Source: Caprimulgus europaeus (taxonomy: Eukaryota; Chordata; Aves; Caprimulgiformes; Caprimulgidae). From it: DNA of 64,000 nucleotides. The stretch lies in the NCBI GenBank assembly GCA_907165065.1, contig OU015539.1:16398816-16462815 (forward strand). The letters run 5' to 3'. The notes under the pieces are model-generated. The model had not been told where the DNA came from and made no database searches. It worked only from the letters and a program-made list of their open reading frames with translations. A program made the translations under genes and the position numbers. Shown here piece after piece: positions 25,377-36,500 of this stretch. Within the stretch, counting starts at the first letter, position 1. The number at the start of each line of letters is the position of its first letter.

Positions 25377-26842
25377 AATCCAGCCTTTACCAAACACATG
25401 ACAAGGAGAAGTCTCCATACCACCAAAGGTTTCCATCTGCAGTTCTCCCAGTGGGACAGGAGGGAGCCAAGAGCAGCGAGCACACCAAAAGCCTGCCTTG
25501 ACTCACTGCCAGTATCTGTTTGTGCAGACAGACTGATACTCACTGTCCAATATTCTGTTTAGATATAAAAAACACTACCCACAAAACATCTCTAGCAGCA
25601 GCAGTCTTATTATTTATCCTACAGCAACAAGAGGACAAATCACAAATGCATAAAATATTAGGGCAGACAAGAAAGTATTTTACACTCAGTGGTAAATTCT
25701 CCCCAGCCCAACAGCTTACCTTTACAACAGGTGTAAAAAGGAGAAAGTTTCACACAGAACAAAGATGTATGATAGGTACTATTTGAGGAAAGAAAGGAGA
25801 GGGATGAAGACCTACAATTTCCAGTTATATTAACCCCCTTCTGCTTCAAGGATCTTTATTTTAAACTGTTGAGGTGTATTAGAAAGCTCCAGCTTGGTTT
25901 CCCATTACATTCTCCCTGTGTCATTGCACCTAATAACACAGAAGGCTTTAGAAATGTTTCTGCTTTCATTATTTTCTCCCACTGGATGCCCAGTTGTTTA
26001 ATAACTTTATCATTTTACAGTTATTTGTATTCAAAATAATCTGTAAATGAAATTCAAATATAACAGTGCAAAGTAGGGGCAGAGAAAAATAATTATTTAG
26101 TGTGGTCTGGAGTAATAACTCAGCTTAATGTGATAGAATTCAGCACAAGAAAATGTAGGTTAAGTACCAGGAACCATTTCCTAACAATAAGATCTATCAG
26201 ATTAAATAAACAAACTCCTCACAGCAAAGGTGGCTTCCTTTTTACTCGCTGTTGAAAGAGGACAGATGATGGCAGTGGAGCATATAACACAAGGAACCAC
26301 CTGTGAAAGGAAGGTGGCCTAAAGGAACTTCCACTCCTCTCCTCCTAGGGCAAAACACAGCCTGAAAGGAGAAGACCCTTTCAGGAACACATCATATCCC
26401 ACCTCAGGCAACTGGAGAGCCAGGCAGTCACAGCCCACCCTGGGCGAACCGACACCCACAGCACCCGAATCAGACCCTGTATTTCACTGTGCTCTGTTGC
26501 TGCTGTTTAGACTCCACCTGGGAAACTGCCCAGGCCATGAATGGGTTTAAGGATCTGATCCAAACGTGCTGGAATTGCAGATGTTCACTCATCTGTTCAG
26601 CTGAAGCTTGTCTCTAACTCCTATGCCAAAGAGAGCATGGTGGTGTGGCTCCACCCTTTCCCAGCTCAGTCACTAGAGCACAGAACCAGAGCTGGTGCTA
26701 AAACACAGCTCCTCTAACTACCAAGAGGAAAATTAACTCTCTCCTAGCACAAACCAGGGCAGGGAGATACACTTCCTGCTGTGCTCTGCTGAATTGGGGC
26801 CCTTTTGTAGAAGAAGTTACAGAAGGAACAACTTATTAATAC

Positions 26843-26920
26843 ATATACACATAATATACATATATATAATATATATATAATTATATATAATATATATAAT
26901 AACATATATATATATTATTA
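26843..26920. repeat. TA-rich microsatellite
   Basis: An interrupted (TA)n tract, for example 'tatatataatatatatataa', about 80 bp long. Confidence 0.9.
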
Positions 26921-27414
26921 AACAACATGCATTTATTATTGATTTATTATTAAATGAGATATCATTTATTTGCTGTAGCAGCCACATTCTGTTTTCCAAT
27001 TCATTGAAGGAGCGTCTACTAAAAATGTTCTTTTTTCAAACCCTAATTCCATTAAATAAGTAAAAACAGGTCTAAAACGAAGAATACAACGTAGCAGTCC
27101 GTTAGAGCAAAATCATATTGTACTGCAAAACTATTTATTTAAATTCATCAGCTGACTTGAGCTAATTCCACAACAGGCAGATGAATTTTCACCCTCATTT
27201 CAAGGCTCAGGAAGAGCAGCCGCCCTGCCCAGCCCGCGCTCTGGAGCTACAGCAGCACAGGCTCAGGCGTGGTTAGCAGCACATCTCATTTATTCCCATC
27301 TACGCTTTTATTACACTCAGGAGCGCAGTATTTCAGTTCTTTACAGTACTTGCAATCAATAAATCCTCCTATTTTTCCTGTCAGAAGGGATTTGTGACTC
27401 TCACTGTTACAGAA

Positions 27415-27530
27415 GCCAGGAAATGAAGACACAGAGGTATATGCTGGCTTGGCCGTAGCAAGTTGCCCAGGGGAGTCGATGTCTGAGGTGAGAACAGAAT
27501 CTGGACCCCAGAGTCCCAGCTCTTACCTTC
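27415..27530 (-). repeat. MIR-like SINE remnant, reverse
   Basis: The plus strand reads 'ccaggaaatgaagacacaga', then 'agcaagttgcccaggggagt', then 'tctggaccccagagtcccag' and 'ctctta'. This follows the antisense MIR order (ggaaactgaggcacagaga, aacttgcccaaggtca, gacccagagcccgtgctctta). Confidence 0.55.
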
Positions 27531-28247
27531 ATGTTCCTCCTTTCCTAGGAAATTTCCTTCTCTCTTCTCTTCTCACTCCCTTTTTCTACCTTAACTGAGT
27601 TGGTCTGGTAACCAATGACATTTCCTTGGAGATTCCCTAAATGTGCTTTTCACCAAAAAGCCATCGACAAGTGCAAGAATAAAACTGATATTTGATAAAG
27701 TTGTGCAAAAATGCTCCTGATTCATGAGGTGACACCACCAGAAAGGGGAGAGAGGTTACAGCCAAGACACAACTCCACTGGCCAGCAGCAGAACGGACCA
27801 ACTTCTGCTGGAGTTTCCTCTCCCACCCCTGTAACACCTGGGATTATTTCTCTTGTTAACAGCCAAGCCTTGGAGCTCCTGAATCTCCTTGGAACTGAAG
27901 CAGCAGGGACGGGGACAGAGGGAATTCAGGCTGTGGTTCCCGGGGTTTGGGTGAGCTTGTCATTCCACGTGGCCACCTTCTACAGTTGGAGGGGAAAGGA
28001 AAGCTGGGCTACCAAGTTGTGCATCACTATATCACAAAGCCCTGCATGTACAGTGCACCTCTTACCGTAGCTGAGCTGCATTCCCACAGCTCCTCTTCAT
28101 CCTGCTCGAGGAGTAACAGAGAAACCTCCAACACACAGACTGGGGGAACTCTCTGCTCGCTGCCGAGCGCCGCAGACACCGCTTCCCACCCTCTGGCTAC
28201 TAAAGGACAGAGCAAGAAAACTGCTATGCAAGATTAAAACTCAATGC

Positions 28248-28295
28248 CTTTTTTTTTTTCCTTTTTTTTTGCTTTTTTTTTTGTTTTTTTTTAAG
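28248..28295 (+). repeat. T-homopolymer low-complexity run
   Basis: Runs of 8-11 T separated by single other bases or short CC/GC interruptions. Confidence 0.9.
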
Positions 28296-28424
28296 CCTTT
28301 TACTCCAGCAAATAGCTCACAGAACACCGAACTGTTTGATGTTTTAATGGTGCAATATATATCCTACGGCAGGAGCTGGGTTTGGGGAACTAGCTCCAGC
28401 TTCACCCAACACAAAATCAACCTT

Positions 28425-28610
28425 CATAGAACCACAGAACCCCAGACTGGTTTGGGTTGGGAGGGACCTTAAAGCTCATCCAGTTCCAACCCCCCTGCCA
28501 TCAGCAGGGACACCTTCCACTAGACCAGGTTGCTCAAAGCCTCATCCAACCTGGCCGAGAACACTTTCAGGGAAGGGGAATCCACAACTTCTCTGGGTAA
28601 AAAACCTTCA
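28425..28610 (-). mobile_element. CR1 LINE 3' tail, reverse
   Basis: Antisense CR1 tail: 'catagaaccacagaacccca', 'ggtttgggttgggagggacc', 'ttccactagaccaggttgct', 'gaacactttcaggg'. It is the 'ctggtctagtggaagg' subfamily, about 175-190 bp. Its 5'-truncated end meets the 5'-truncated end of the next CR1 (28622 on, forward), making a head-to-head pair. The exact break between them is uncertain by about 15 bp. Confidence 0.9.
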
Positions 28611-28621
28611 GTAACCTCATG

Positions 28622-29355
28622 CCATAACAATGGCACAGTATGGGTTAGGGGTTGACCTGCTGGAGAAGAGCTCTGCAGAGAAAGACCTGGGTGTGCTGGT
28701 GGGCAGCAGGTTGGCCATGAGCCAGCAGTGTGCCCTGTGGCCAGGAAGGCCACCAGTGTCCTGGGGTGCATTAAAAAGAGCATTGGCCAGCGGGTCGAGG
28801 GAGGTTCTCCTCCCCCTCTACTCTGCCCTGGTGAGGCCACATCTGGAGTCCTGCATCCAGTTCTGGGCTCCCCAGTTCAAGAGGGACAGGGATCTTCTGG
28901 AGAGAGTACAGCAGAGGCCACAGAGATGATGAGGGTCCTGGAGCATCTGCCTGACGAGGAGAGGCTGAGAGAGCTGGGACTGGTCAGCCTGGAGAAGAGC
29001 AGCCTGAGAGGGGATCTGATCAATGTCTGTCAATATCTGAAGTGTGGGGGCCAAATGGATGGGGCCGGGCTCTTCTCAGTGGTGCCCAGTGACAGGACAA
29101 GGGGCAATGGGCACAAACTGGGACACCAGAAGTTCCAGACAAACTTCAGGAAAAACTTCTTTCCTGTGAGGGTGTCGGAGCCCTGGGACAGGCTGCCCAG
29201 AGAGGCTGTGGAGTCTCCTTCTCTGGAGATGTTCAAACCCACCTGGACACTTTCCTGTGCAACCTGGTGTAGGGAACCTGCTTTGGCAGGGGGGTTGGAC
29301 TGGATGATCTCCTGAGGTCCCTTCCAACCCCACCAGTCTGTGATTCTGTGAAATA
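28622..29355 (+). mobile_element. CR1 LINE 3' fragment, forward, second subfamily
   Basis: About 730 bp and the longest forward copy here. It starts in the reverse transcriptase region with 'ggttgacctgctggagaaga', encodes '[20 protein letters not shown]' near 28815-28875, then after a one-base loss near 28917 continues in the next frame with '[20 protein letters not shown]' and 'DRTRGNGHKLGHQKFQTNFR'. It ends with 'gatctcctgaggtcccttcc' and 'gtgattctgtgaaat'. It closely matches 24975-25376. The 195-codon open frame 28728-29315 is part of this broken LINE protein. Confidence 0.94.
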
Positions 29356-29681
29356 GCATTAAGCTGTTGCCAGAGGTGTGTTTTCCTGAGTGCTGATGAA
29401 GGAGAAAGGCAGTCCCACAGCCAGCTTCCAGAAATGCCCACAGGGATGGACAGACATCACCTTCTCTGGAGCGTGTCGTCAGGTTACGCGGTGCCCAGCT
29501 GGCCCTGCGGCAGTGAGCCACCCTCTCTTTAAACACATCCCCTCTCGTCCCCTGAACCACCTTCTCAGCTTGGAGAAAGGCCAGAAACTGCCACTTCTCT
29601 GCTGTTTGGGACCTCGTGCCACCACAAGCATTCCACAGAGCTGTAGGTGAGCGGCCCCTGACATGGGAAGGCATGCTTTCC
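29356..29681. other. Unique spacer inside a CR1 cluster
   Basis: About 325 bp of unique sequence separating the forward CR1 tail from the reverse CR1 tail. No gene seen. Confidence 0.5.
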
Positions 29682-30048
29682 AGTCACAGAACATATTGGG
29701 TTGGAAGGGACCTTCAAAGGTCATCTAGTCCAACCCCCCTGCAGTGAGCAGGGACATCTTCACTAGAGCAGGTTGCTCAGAGCCCCGTCCAACCTGACCT
29801 TGAATATCTCCAGGGATGGGGCCTCCTCTACCTCTCTGGGCAACTTGCTCCAATGATCCACCACCCTCATATTGGAGAACTTTCCTAATATCCAACCTGC
29901 ATCTCCCCTTTCCTAGTTTAAAACCATCACCCCTCGTCCTGTTGCTACCTGCCCTTGTGAACAGTTCTTCCCCAGCTTTCTCAGAGGCACCCTTCAGGTT
30001 CTGGAAGCTGCTCCATCCCTGCAGAGCCTTCTCTTCTCCAGCTTGCCC
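29682..30048 (-). mobile_element. CR1 LINE 3' fragment, reverse
   Basis: Antisense CR1: 'gggttggaagggaccttcaa', 'tcatctagtccaacccccct', 'tctctgggcaacttgctcca', 'accatcacccctcgtcctgt', 'gcagagccttctcttctcca'. It is about 365 bp. The tail ('catctagtcc...tcactagagcaggttgctcag') marks a subfamily different from its two neighbours. Confidence 0.92.
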
Positions 30049-33000
30049 TATAACTTGGTCTCAATTCTCACAGTTAATTGTACAAGAGGTCATTCAGCAG
30101 TTGGTGTCCACAACAGACCAGCCACCAGAAACCCCATTCCCAGTTTGAAAGCAACGTGAGTTGAGCAGCCACAGTCCTTCACCCTGTAATCAACCACTAC
30201 AACACTCCTAAACAAAAATTCAACAGCAACAGGCAGAACCCACTGCTACATTTGCCACGAGGAAAGAAATTAAGTAACTGGACCTGCACTAGAAATGGGC
30301 TTTAAAAACCTTTTCTATAAATCAGCATTTAACACACACAGGGTTTTTTTTGTGCTGGCATAATGGTAAATTTGAGTAGGTTTGTGAATTATGGAGATGT
30401 CCCAGTCACAAGGCAAAGGAGATGGTACACTGCACTGGCAATTCTTATCTTGGCACTCAAAAATACTCATTGCACCCTACTTTCAGGACCTGTGTATGGT
30501 AAACATTTAGCAGCAATAGGCATTTCTGTTTCTGAGTATTCTGTAATTACAAAAAAACCCCCTCAAAATGAAGCATAACCAACATTTTGTGCTGGTTTAA
30601 CATCCTCCTTTGAAACAGAAGCTTTAGCCATTTTCTTCCCTCTTTTCTTTTTAATCTGAAAATTAACCATTTTCTTTGAATCACTGGCAGAAACTCTGAA
30701 TAACTGTATATTTCCAAAATGACTTCTGTGATTGGTAGCTCAGGTGCTCTCATGCAGCCCTGCCCTGCAGTTACCTGCCCAAGCTGTGCACTGCAGATGA
30801 GGGCAAGACACCAAACTCTGTGCTGCTCTGGTGCCTGATGGGCTGAAGCTCACTTAGGACACCAGCATTTTATTTGTAATGCAATATTTTTATTACACAT
30901 TTCCAAACCACAAAACAATTTAACTATAAAACTGTCATGATACAAAACATGTATTTTTAAAATTGCTCTCTGCTGCAACCATCACACTGCATTATCAGAA
31001 TGGAAAAACTATTAAGATGAAATTATGCTTTCCCATTTCCTTGCTGCCAGTTGATTGTTCACCATTTTTCCCCTCAGTGTAGACAGTGGAAGCAGGCAGC
31101 CACATTCATGTTTATATCATATGAAATTTTAAGCATTATGCTGGATTTCCAGTTGTGTAGGGAAATATTTAGACTAAAATCATGCAAATTCTTCCCATTC
31201 TGTGTAACCACCACCAATTTCCACAGGCATGAAGAAATAGGTGCACCTCTCCTTTCACATGAACTGGTCCTAACTGGGTGTCTCCAGGATCTGTGCATTG
31301 TCAATGTCTCAACAGGTAGAGACACCTTTTCTTACAGAAACCTAAGAGTGCTCCAAAAACTCTTACATGAACAATTCTTTGCAAAATCTATTCTAAAACT
31401 TTAATTCCCTCAAATCTATTAAAAAACCTAAACTCTCATAAAATCTTAAGCAAACTTAGAAATGATTTAAGCACCACTTGCCTTTCTCTCCCAGGCTACC
31501 AGACTCTCTAGCTGTCCTGTCTTGGTCCCATTTCCAGTGCCAAAATAATACTGCAAATCTCAGGATTTTAAATAATGCACATGACTTTTTTTATGCTTTT
31601 TTTTCTTTCATATTCTGTACCTTCCAAGCTTGAAAATTGATATTTAAAATCAAGGGAGAATAAAGCTGTAAGCCAGATTGGTGATTTGTTTAAATAACTG
31701 TCATTGTAGAACAAAATGTCTTTCCTATGGTGTATTAGCATTTACAAGCTAAAATGAGGAATTCTGCTTTCACTCTAAACACTCTTCCAACATATTAAAA
31801 TTATATAAAAATAGAAAACACAAATTCACCTTTTTGCTGAGAATAATAATAGAATTCCAGGACATCAAAGCATTTGTTTGGGATTAGTTGAAGCCACAGA
31901 AACTACAGATTCAGAATTACAATGCCAACTCAAGTGTAACCGTAATGAAAAGCTAATATAATTAGATGTGTTCAATCCAGAAAAGATAAAAATGGCAAAG
32001 TGTGATGTAGACAGAGAAACATTCTGAAAGGTAACCAAGAAAATAAAATCAAATGAAGGATTATTCTTGTTTATAAAGAATCTATTCCAGCAAGAAATTG
32101 AACCACGACCTGTGAATCCAGAAGCGATGAAGGAACCTATTGAACAAAGATAAATGTGGGTTTTTTTTTCCTGGGAAGAGATTTATCTGAGACCTGTAAA
32201 CAAGTGAGTAGGAACAAAAGCTACATATATGAACAGGCTCCTTCTGAAACCTTACAGATTTCTTATCTGGGTCCTGTCTAGACCTGACTTTACTTTTGTA
32301 AGCAACAGAAAGCAGAGATGCTCAAACCCCGCTCATTCTGTCAAACACTGCCCTGGCCTTTCCCTCGCAGCAGCCCGCACCTCTCCGGCACCGACATCCC
32401 ACCAGACAGCAAACCAGCGGCACAGCCCGGCCCCTCAGGACTAGTCCTGCCTGTTCTCAAGTCCCAAGACAAGGCAGATCTGGAGGTATGGCATCTGGCT
32501 GCACAAAGTCCTTTGGTCTGAAATCCTGTCAGGTCAAACTGTTACCCTTCTCCACCCGTTCCTCGCGTCTTTCTATTTATCCAATGACAAACTTCTTTGT
32601 AAACAGAAAAAACTTTGCCAGGCTTTAGTAGGCACCAAGACCTCATTCAGCAAAGCACTTGGGTCCAGTCCACATGGCAACAGGACCGAGCTGTCCTGAG
32701 AAATGAGGATTTCAGAAGTTACAGAAAATAACTCACAGAGAACTGGACCAGATCTTTCACATACAGCCCCAGTTCAAGAAAGGCACGCTCCACTCTGAAG
32801 ATGAAGGTGGCAAGCACACATGGGGACAGGGCTTCCTAAGCACTTTCACTCCTAGCATCAGCAGTTGGAGCAACTTCCACACGTACGCAACACCCCGATA
32901 CAACAAGGAGTAGCAGAGGCAGAACTCCTCACTCATCCCTGGACGTGCGTGCAGCTGTGCAGCACCAGGTCAGATCTGTCTCAAAACAATTTTCAGCTGT

Positions 33001-33078
33001 ATTAACAGAAGGGAACAGTGTTCATCTTCCTTCAGAATGGCCATTCTGACATTTTCTGAGTTAGTCAAACCCTTTCAT
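30049..33078. other. Unique AT-rich non-coding sequence
   Basis: No gene recognised. A fragment near 32640-32675 ('cctcattcagcaaagcactt') resembles an old sauropsid LINE 3' motif, but is too short for a firm call. Confidence 0.5.
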
Positions 33079-33541
33079 AGGAAAGAAAAAGAAAAAGAAA
33101 AAGAAAAAGAAAAAGAAAAAGAAAAAGAAAAAGAAAAAGAAAAAGAAAAAGAAAAAGAAAAAGAAAAAGAAAAAGAAAAAGAAAAAGAAAAAGAAAAAGA
33201 AAAAGAAAAAGAAAAAGAAAAAGAAAGAAAAAGAAAAAGAAAAGAAAAAGAAAAAGAAAAAGAAAAAGAAAAAGAAAAAGAAAAAGAAAAAGAAAAAGAA
33301 AAAGAAAAAGAAAAAGAAAAAGAAAAAGAAAAAGAAAAAGAAAAAGAAAAAGAAAAAGAAAAGAAAAAGAAAAAGAAAAAGAAAAAGAAAAAGAAAAAGA
33401 AAAAGAAAAAGAAAAAGAAAAAGAAAAAGAAAAAGAAAAAGAAAAAGAAAAAGAAAAAGAAAAAGAAAAAGAAAAAGAAAAAGAAAAAGAAAAAGAAAAA
33501 GAAAAAGAAAAAGAAAAAGAAAAAGAAAAAGAAAAAGAAAA
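33079..33541 (+). repeat. (GAAAAA)n array, 463 nt, all purine on the plus strand
   Basis: An uninterrupted purine tract built from the hexamer GAAAAA, about 75 copies, with a few phase shifts caused by missing A residues near 33225-33242 and 33358-33366. It reads as Lys-Glu repeats then poly-Lys on the plus strand and Phe/Leu/Ser repeats on the minus strand. Those 156-178-codon open frames are artefacts. Such homopurine-homopyrimidine DNA can form triplex (H-DNA) structures. Confidence 0.99.
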
Positions 33542-36500
33542 TCACTCAAAGAAATTACCGTTGCTGTTTTTAAGATAAAAGAATTTTCTCACCCATGCAG
33601 ACCCCTACTTCTTGGCAGAAAGCAAATATGGAGATTTCAGCTCGAAAGGTATTGTTCTGGGAAAGTTGTAAATGACAGAGAATATAAGGTTGCTGATGAA
33701 AATGCCATCCCAACCTTAAATGTAGCATTGCTACAGCGAGACTATAATGAAATGATAAAGTGGCTGCTGGCTGAGGAGAGACAGAAGATTGAGTCAGGTA
33801 GAAGTGACATACATGAAATGTCATTTCTTTGCTATTCTAAGAGTTGAGAAAAGACCAAAAGCATTATTTCCCCACATAATGAATTTCAGAAGGGAAATGT
33901 CAATACTACAAGTATGCAACACAGCCTCCACGTTACATCTAAAAGGAAGGGGATTAAGTGCTGGGATGGCACGTTTGGGAGAGCAGGAACCACAGAGATT
34001 CACTATGTGCTTACAGGCTGGATGTAGCACGTTCACAACACTCACCACTTTGGATCCCAGAACTGCTCACATGCCAATATTAATGCAGTAAAACCCAGCA
34101 GGATATAGACACTGTCATTAGCACTATTAGACATGCTACACGCTCTCATAAAGAACGCCTGCTTTCTCCACTGTGAAGCTCAGCATACAGCTGTGTGACA
34201 CACTTTCAAGCTTTTGGCTCATTTTTGCTTCCTCATATTTAAAAATTCCCATTCCCAGTGCTTTGGGTATGTATGTCAAGAGATAACCCATCCCATTCCA
34301 TGATTTTTAAAAAAAAAATCAGAATTTTTGATTTTTCTTTTCTTTATATGGGTTTTTTAATGTTAATACTAACAGTTGAGGTTGGAAACTAGCAAAGAGA
34401 ACTTAATGGAAATAAGAAACAGTATAACAGAGAAGTGGTGATCGATAGTAATACAGGCTGCTGGAGTCAAAGATGGCACTTACAGAGAGCATCAGAAAGA
34501 CTTTCCTCACTTGAAAAAGGACTCAAAAGACACTTCTTGACAATGTCTGTACAGTTTTGTAAGTGAAAGAAGAGAGTGTGCAATTCAGCATCAGCACACA
34601 CACCCCTCTGCTCTCCCTCCTGAAGCCAGGGATCCTCCCTTGCAGTTGGACCCTCAGGAGCTCCCGTCCCTACAGGCCTTTGGCTCTGTAAATGCTCTTG
34701 ATTATTTGAAAAATAAATATCCAATTGAAGCACTACTGTGCTTGCACACCCTGGGGAGCACAGGGATGGCAAATGGACTATGGTGGGTCCACCTGCTGTG
34801 AGCTGGTGGGAAGGGAAGAGCAGGTAATTGCACAGGAGCCCAGGGACTGTGGCACTTAGGCAGGGCGAGGACTCACGCCCACCGCAGCCCTACCAGCACG
34901 GCCCTCTAACTCACAAATGCTTTTGTCTCCTGACTCTAAGGAACCTAAAAGTGCTTCATACTCAACTGCACAAGGGCTTCACAAAAAGTTCTGAATGATT
35001 CCATAGCCACAGCAGACTATTTCCAGAATGTGTGCTATCCTGCCACCAGTTCAGAGGACAGGGAGAGCCTAGGTTTGGGGAGGCTCCCGACGGCACGTCC
35101 GTGGCTGCTCTCCTCATACGGTGTCCAGGGACACAGCTGCACTCAGTGCTCCTGCAGAGACCCAAACCTGCTGTATCCCAGCGCCAGTTTTCTCTTCACC
35201 TCTTGGTGAGAAGACTCATGGTGTCTTTTCTGCTTTTCTTGGGAACTGAAAAACATGTTTTTCTTCGTTTGTGCATTCCTCTACTCAGTTTTTTCAAAGG
35301 CTTTTTCCCAGTGGGTTTCCATGACTAAAAACAGGATGCTTCAAAAATTTGGATCAAGAGTCCCTTCACTACAGGTAACATTTCAGTGCCCCCCTAGCCA
35401 TCACATCAGAGGAAAAGGATCTGAAAGGAACACACAGCTTTTAGATTGCATTAGTCATGAAAAGAAGCAACCAAGACATTTTAGTTCAAGCAAAAACAGC
35501 AGAAAAAAACTGCCCAAGAAGATACTTGAAAATATTTTATTAAGGACATCTTGATCTCTCTATTTTTAGGATACTCAAGGCAAAAGTTTCTCTCAAAATG
35601 ATTTAGCATATCTTCAAATTTTAATAAATTTGATAGGTTAGTATTATAAATTAACAATGAACAGCAAAGAAATAAGAGTGACTAGTACAGATAATGTTCA
35701 AAATCCCATACAGAAAGACAGTAAATGAGATTTTAGTTCCAATAGCACAGGTGTGGACAAACAACTAGGTAAGCAAGCAGCTGTCAAGGTCAAGCTTGAT
35801 AAAGTTTTGGGAAAAGATCAGCTGGCATAGTTGTCTGGAAAAGCAGAGGGACAACTTCAGGTGCTACAAGATTCCTTCCAATGTCATGTTTTAAACCATG
35901 ATAGTGTAGTGACTCTGGGGTCTAGTAGAAACAATAAAGTTGGATACACAATTCTCTTCTTGCTCTGCAAGGGCTGTACTGCAAAAATCCTTGAGGAATT
36001 GCTGTGATAACCAGAATCTGGGTCTAATTCTCCCCAGATGCTGTCATCCTCCCAAGACAGGCACTTTCTGGATTTCTGCTGAAAGTCATCAATAGAGACA
36101 TCTTTGTACATTATCCACCTACCTGTTCAGCTGCTTTGAGCTCGAAACAGGCTGGGTCTCACTCTCTAAGGGGAAGGACAAGGCACACATTCATTACACT
36201 GAGTAGAAAAATATATCTTTGTCAGGAAAATTCTAGAGCATCCATAATTAATATCAGCACAAAGATCTGGAGAGACAGACACAAAGAAAACCCAACCAAA
36301 AGGGTAAGAGAACTTCTGATCCTGTCAGCTGCACACCCAGACAGAAGACAGTGGGGTCAGCAGCAGGCGAGGGCACAGTGCTGGCTCAGGGATGAATTCC
36401 CAGTTCAAACCAGTGTGAAGAGAAACCTGGGTATAAAGGCTGCTGGTTACAAACTCACTTGCAAATGCAATAGTTTGATGCCAAAATCATTAATGTGTCC

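Larger units (their letters stand above)
25377..28424. other. Unique non-coding sequence with AT microsatellite and a MIR remnant
   Basis: No gene recognised. Contains the (TA)n-rich tract at 26843-26920, a MIR-like remnant at 27415-27530 and a T-homopolymer region at 28248-28295. Open frames such as 27711-28070 look like chance. Confidence 0.5.

Noticed and set aside
29030-29674. 214-codon minus-strand open frame, the longest in the window
   Set aside because: Half of it is the antisense strand of a CR1 LINE and the remainder is unique flanking DNA with no recognisable domain.
33037-33573. Lys/Glu-rich and Phe/Leu/Ser-rich open frames over 150 codons
   Set aside because: Produced by the (GAAAAA)n array.
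35770-35910. Possible old CR1/L3 3' end ('gattccttccaatgtcatg')
   Set aside because: Similarity is too weak and short. A library search would be needed.
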